Position numbers and translations under genes: made by a program. A DNA stretch of 5,990 nucleotides from Eubacteriales bacterium (GTDB lineage Bacteria > Bacillota > Clostridia > Christensenellales > CAG-138). Of this stretch, positions 4,882-5,990 are shown piece after piece. Each line of letters starts with the position of its first letter. Position 1 is the stretch's first letter. The stretch spans positions 1 through 5,990 of the forward strand of contig JAUYTF010000198.1 in NCBI GenBank assembly GCA_030695285.1. The letters run 5' to 3'. Below the pieces are notes generated by a model. The model saw only the letters and a list, made by a program, of their open reading frames with translations, did no database searches and was not told the origin of the DNA.

Positions 4882-5037
4882 ATGAAAGCGTTATGGAAGA
4901 ATATCAATAGCCTCATTTATCTGGATATGATTTGGTACTTCTCTCCTTTGATCGCGCTGGTCAGAATGATCAGGAAGCGAAGGTTGAACTACATTCATCA
5001 GATGCGTGTGTTGAGTCGATATTGCTATGGGAGGTAA
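4882..5037 (+). CDS. Possible 51-residue small membrane-associated protein
   Basis: ATG 4882 has AGGAA (4870-4874) seven bases upstream, better support than the in-frame ATG at 4852. The peptide begins MKALWKNINSLIYLDMIWYF, with a hydrophobic stretch at about residues 10-29 (SLIYLDMIWYFSPLIALVRM) interrupted by one Asp, then a strongly basic tail (RKRRLNYIHQMRVLSRYCYGR). TTGAAA (4840-4845) and TATATA (4865-4870) upstream could form a promoter, though they would place the RNA start almost at the Shine-Dalgarno. It is divergent from ihfB, 87 bases apart. Unrecognised; it may be a chance ORF. Confidence 0.3.
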   Translation: MKALWKNINSLIYLDMIWYFSPLIALVRMIRKRRLNYIHQMRVLSRYCYGR

Positions 5038-5287
5038 TCCTTGTCCGGTTCGGTCGATAGTGACGGTTGGCAGAAGTCCGCTTCAGAGCAATGAAATTTT
5101 CCCTTGCGCGTAAAAATAGAGCTGCCTGATTGCGGACACTGGCGACTTTCGGCATTCGACCCTGAGGCGACGTTCGAAGCGGTACATCTGAGCGGCCGCT
5201 TTTACTGCAAGCGGTCACTGAAAGGGAAGGAAATTAGATCATCTCAATGCCGGTGATAACCTTGAACGCACGCTCGGCTATAGTTTT
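5038..5287. other. Gene-poor stretch with an imperfect inverted repeat
   Basis: No credible gene on either strand. An inverted repeat at 5191-5219 pairs GGCCGCTT (5194-5201) with AAGCGGTC (5209-5216) around a 7-base loop (one G-T pair), and continues as AG/CT after one mismatch. On the minus strand the pieces GTGACCGCTT and GAAGCGGACTTCTGCC resemble short degenerate sequences often found between genes in proteobacteria and often mis-called as small proteins; this is recollection, not a search result. The strip appears to be accessory filler between ihfB and the IS remnants. Confidence 0.35.
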
Positions 5288-5716
5288 TTGCTTCCTCAAA
5301 CTCTCCATTCAGCCAGCGACCTTTGCCTTTACATTCTCCGTATCTGGAGTCTTACAAGACAACCAAATGCGCTGCCCACATTGGTTGCACAGGTCTGTAA
5401 CCTTAAAGGCAATCGCGTGCATGGTTTGGAAAAAGCAGCCTTGGCGTTTTTCGTAGATGGCATGTCGCTTGCAGAAAGCGCAACGATTGGCAACGTTACT
5501 TGTGACGCATTGGAAAATTTGGTTCGCGTGGCAGGTACGACATTAGTCGAATTGTTTGAAAGAATGAAAAAGCCGATGAGTGGACGCGGAAGCGGCTCTC
5601 GACGTCCCCTAAAATTGACGCCACATGTAGTCGATTCAGCTAACGGACATTTGGCAGTTAAATACAGTCCTCATATCAGGCGTGAACAGCGTTTTGCCGC
5701 TGAATGTCCGGCATGA
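5288..5716 (+). pseudogene. ORF with helix-turn-helix-like segment, possible decayed transposase
   Basis: The frame is open for 142 codons, but its first codon is a TTG without a ribosome site, and the first 40 or so residues look like non-coding translation. The middle, EKAALAFFVDGMSLAESATI followed by VTCDALENLVRVAGTTLVEL, has the alternation of an HTH segment and resembles the N-terminal DNA-binding part of IS1-like transposases (G.S...(A/T).....V..DT...L...AG). In the +2 neighbouring frame, just before it, MRCPHWLHRSVTLK (about 5366-5407) looks like half of a zinc ribbon (CPxC..xSV), suggesting a frameshift around 5400-5410. The C-terminal 50 residues are basic and unassigned. The ORF ends next to the IS30 end. 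The assignment is tentative. Confidence 0.3.
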
Positions 5717-5720
5717 AGCT

Positions 5721-5806
5721 TGGATTCAACCGGTGGATGCAACACACTAGAAACTGCGTAGGCAGAAGGAGTGCTGCAAATGAAACTGAGACCACGGATC
5801 TATTCG
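5721..5806 (+). mobile_element. Left end of an IS30-like element with the first codons of its transposase
   Basis: GGATTCAACCGGTGGATGCAAC (from 5722) resembles the terminal repeat type of IS30-family elements (ATTCAA..GGT...GCAAC). About 40 bases on, AAGGAG (5766-5771) precedes ATG 5780 by eight bases and the frame reads MKLRPRIYS, the usual opening of a betaproteobacterial IS30-group transposase (M-K-x-R-P-R-I-Y). Directly afterwards the sequence changes to Tn3 transposase, so only about nine codons of the IS30 gene remain; the residual frame stops at TGA 5819-5821. This assignment rests on recalled motifs. Confidence 0.55.
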
Positions 5807-5990
5807 TGCCCATTGGGATGAAATTCTGCGGCTGGCCACCTCGATCAAGCAAGGCACGGTGACGGCCTCGCTGATGCTCAGGAAACTCGGCAGCTACCCA
5901 CGCCAGAATGGCCTGGCTGTGGCCCTACGTGAGCTGGGGCGCATCGAGCGCACGCTGTTCATCCTGAACTGGCTGCAAAGCGTGGAACTG
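5802..5990 (+). pseudogene. tnpA: Tn3-family transposase (TnpA) fragment, 5' truncated, continues past window
   Basis: From about 5802 the frame reads [49 protein letters not shown] and [13 protein letters not shown] to the window edge (63 codons). This is the strongly conserved C-terminal region of Tn3-family TnpA, the large (about 1000-residue) DDE transposase of replicative transposons. The N-terminal 800 or so residues are missing: in-frame stop TGA 5787-5789 lies upstream and the sequence to the left is an IS30-like end. The fusion point is near 5799-5806. The rest of the C-terminus probably continues to the right, and an inverted repeat of the transposon may follow it. No function is expected from this fragment. 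Confidence 0.9.

Noticed and set aside
4970..5218. 82-codon minus-strand ORF
   Set aside because: No ribosome site, low-complexity Ser/Arg/Asn composition, and it resembles the spurious small proteins often called from degenerate intergenic sequence.
1..5990. tRNA, rRNA or CRISPR array
   Set aside because: No cloverleaf-like sequence, no rRNA segments and no regularly spaced short direct repeats outside the coding repeats of the lipoprotein.

Overview
This looks like an accessory (island-type) stretch of a proteobacterial chromosome or plasmid, most likely betaproteobacterial. The IHF beta subunit at 4513-4794 keeps features I associate with betaproteobacterial versions (a PQL..KD N-terminal region and a [16 protein letters not shown] tail). 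Remnants of three transposon families (IS3, IS30, Tn3) and several orphan genes point to a mobile, decaying region. Species cannot be named from the sequence.

Layout, left to right. Positions 1-1713 form a probable minus-strand operon read from 1713 toward 1: a promoter/leader block, a 21-residue leader ORF, a 90-residue helical orphan, a lipoprotein with three ~95-residue repeats, and the start of a further gene cut by the window edge. Positions 1724-1819 hold an isolated fragment of an IS3-family (IS407-like) transposase. Positions 1830-3089 hold a hairpin and two minus-strand lipoproteins that resemble each other. On the plus strand follow a 75-residue XRE/Cro-type regulator (3215-3442), a 47-residue single-TM protein (3590-3733), and a 223-residue orphan (3838-4509) that converges on ihfB (4513-4794, minus). 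After that come a possible 51-residue membrane peptide, a gene-poor stretch, a weak transposase-like ORF (5288-5716), the left end of an IS30-like element carrying only the first codons of its transposase, and a fragment of a Tn3-family transposase that runs off the window.

The most unusual signal is a repeated non-coding module. The block CTTTGG-N12-TTTGCTA-N2-TTG occurs three times with identical internal spacing: plus strand 3536-3565, plus strand 3762-3791, and minus strand 1713-1684. Each copy lies 29-32 bases upstream of a start codon with a good Shine-Dalgarno, and each is followed by an inverted repeat whose sequence differs between copies. In two of the three, the start codon opens a tiny ORF (14 or 21 codons) that overlaps the start of a longer orphan gene in another frame. 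This suggests a small co-regulated set of orphan genes. The adjacent XRE regulator is a possible controller, but that is inference.
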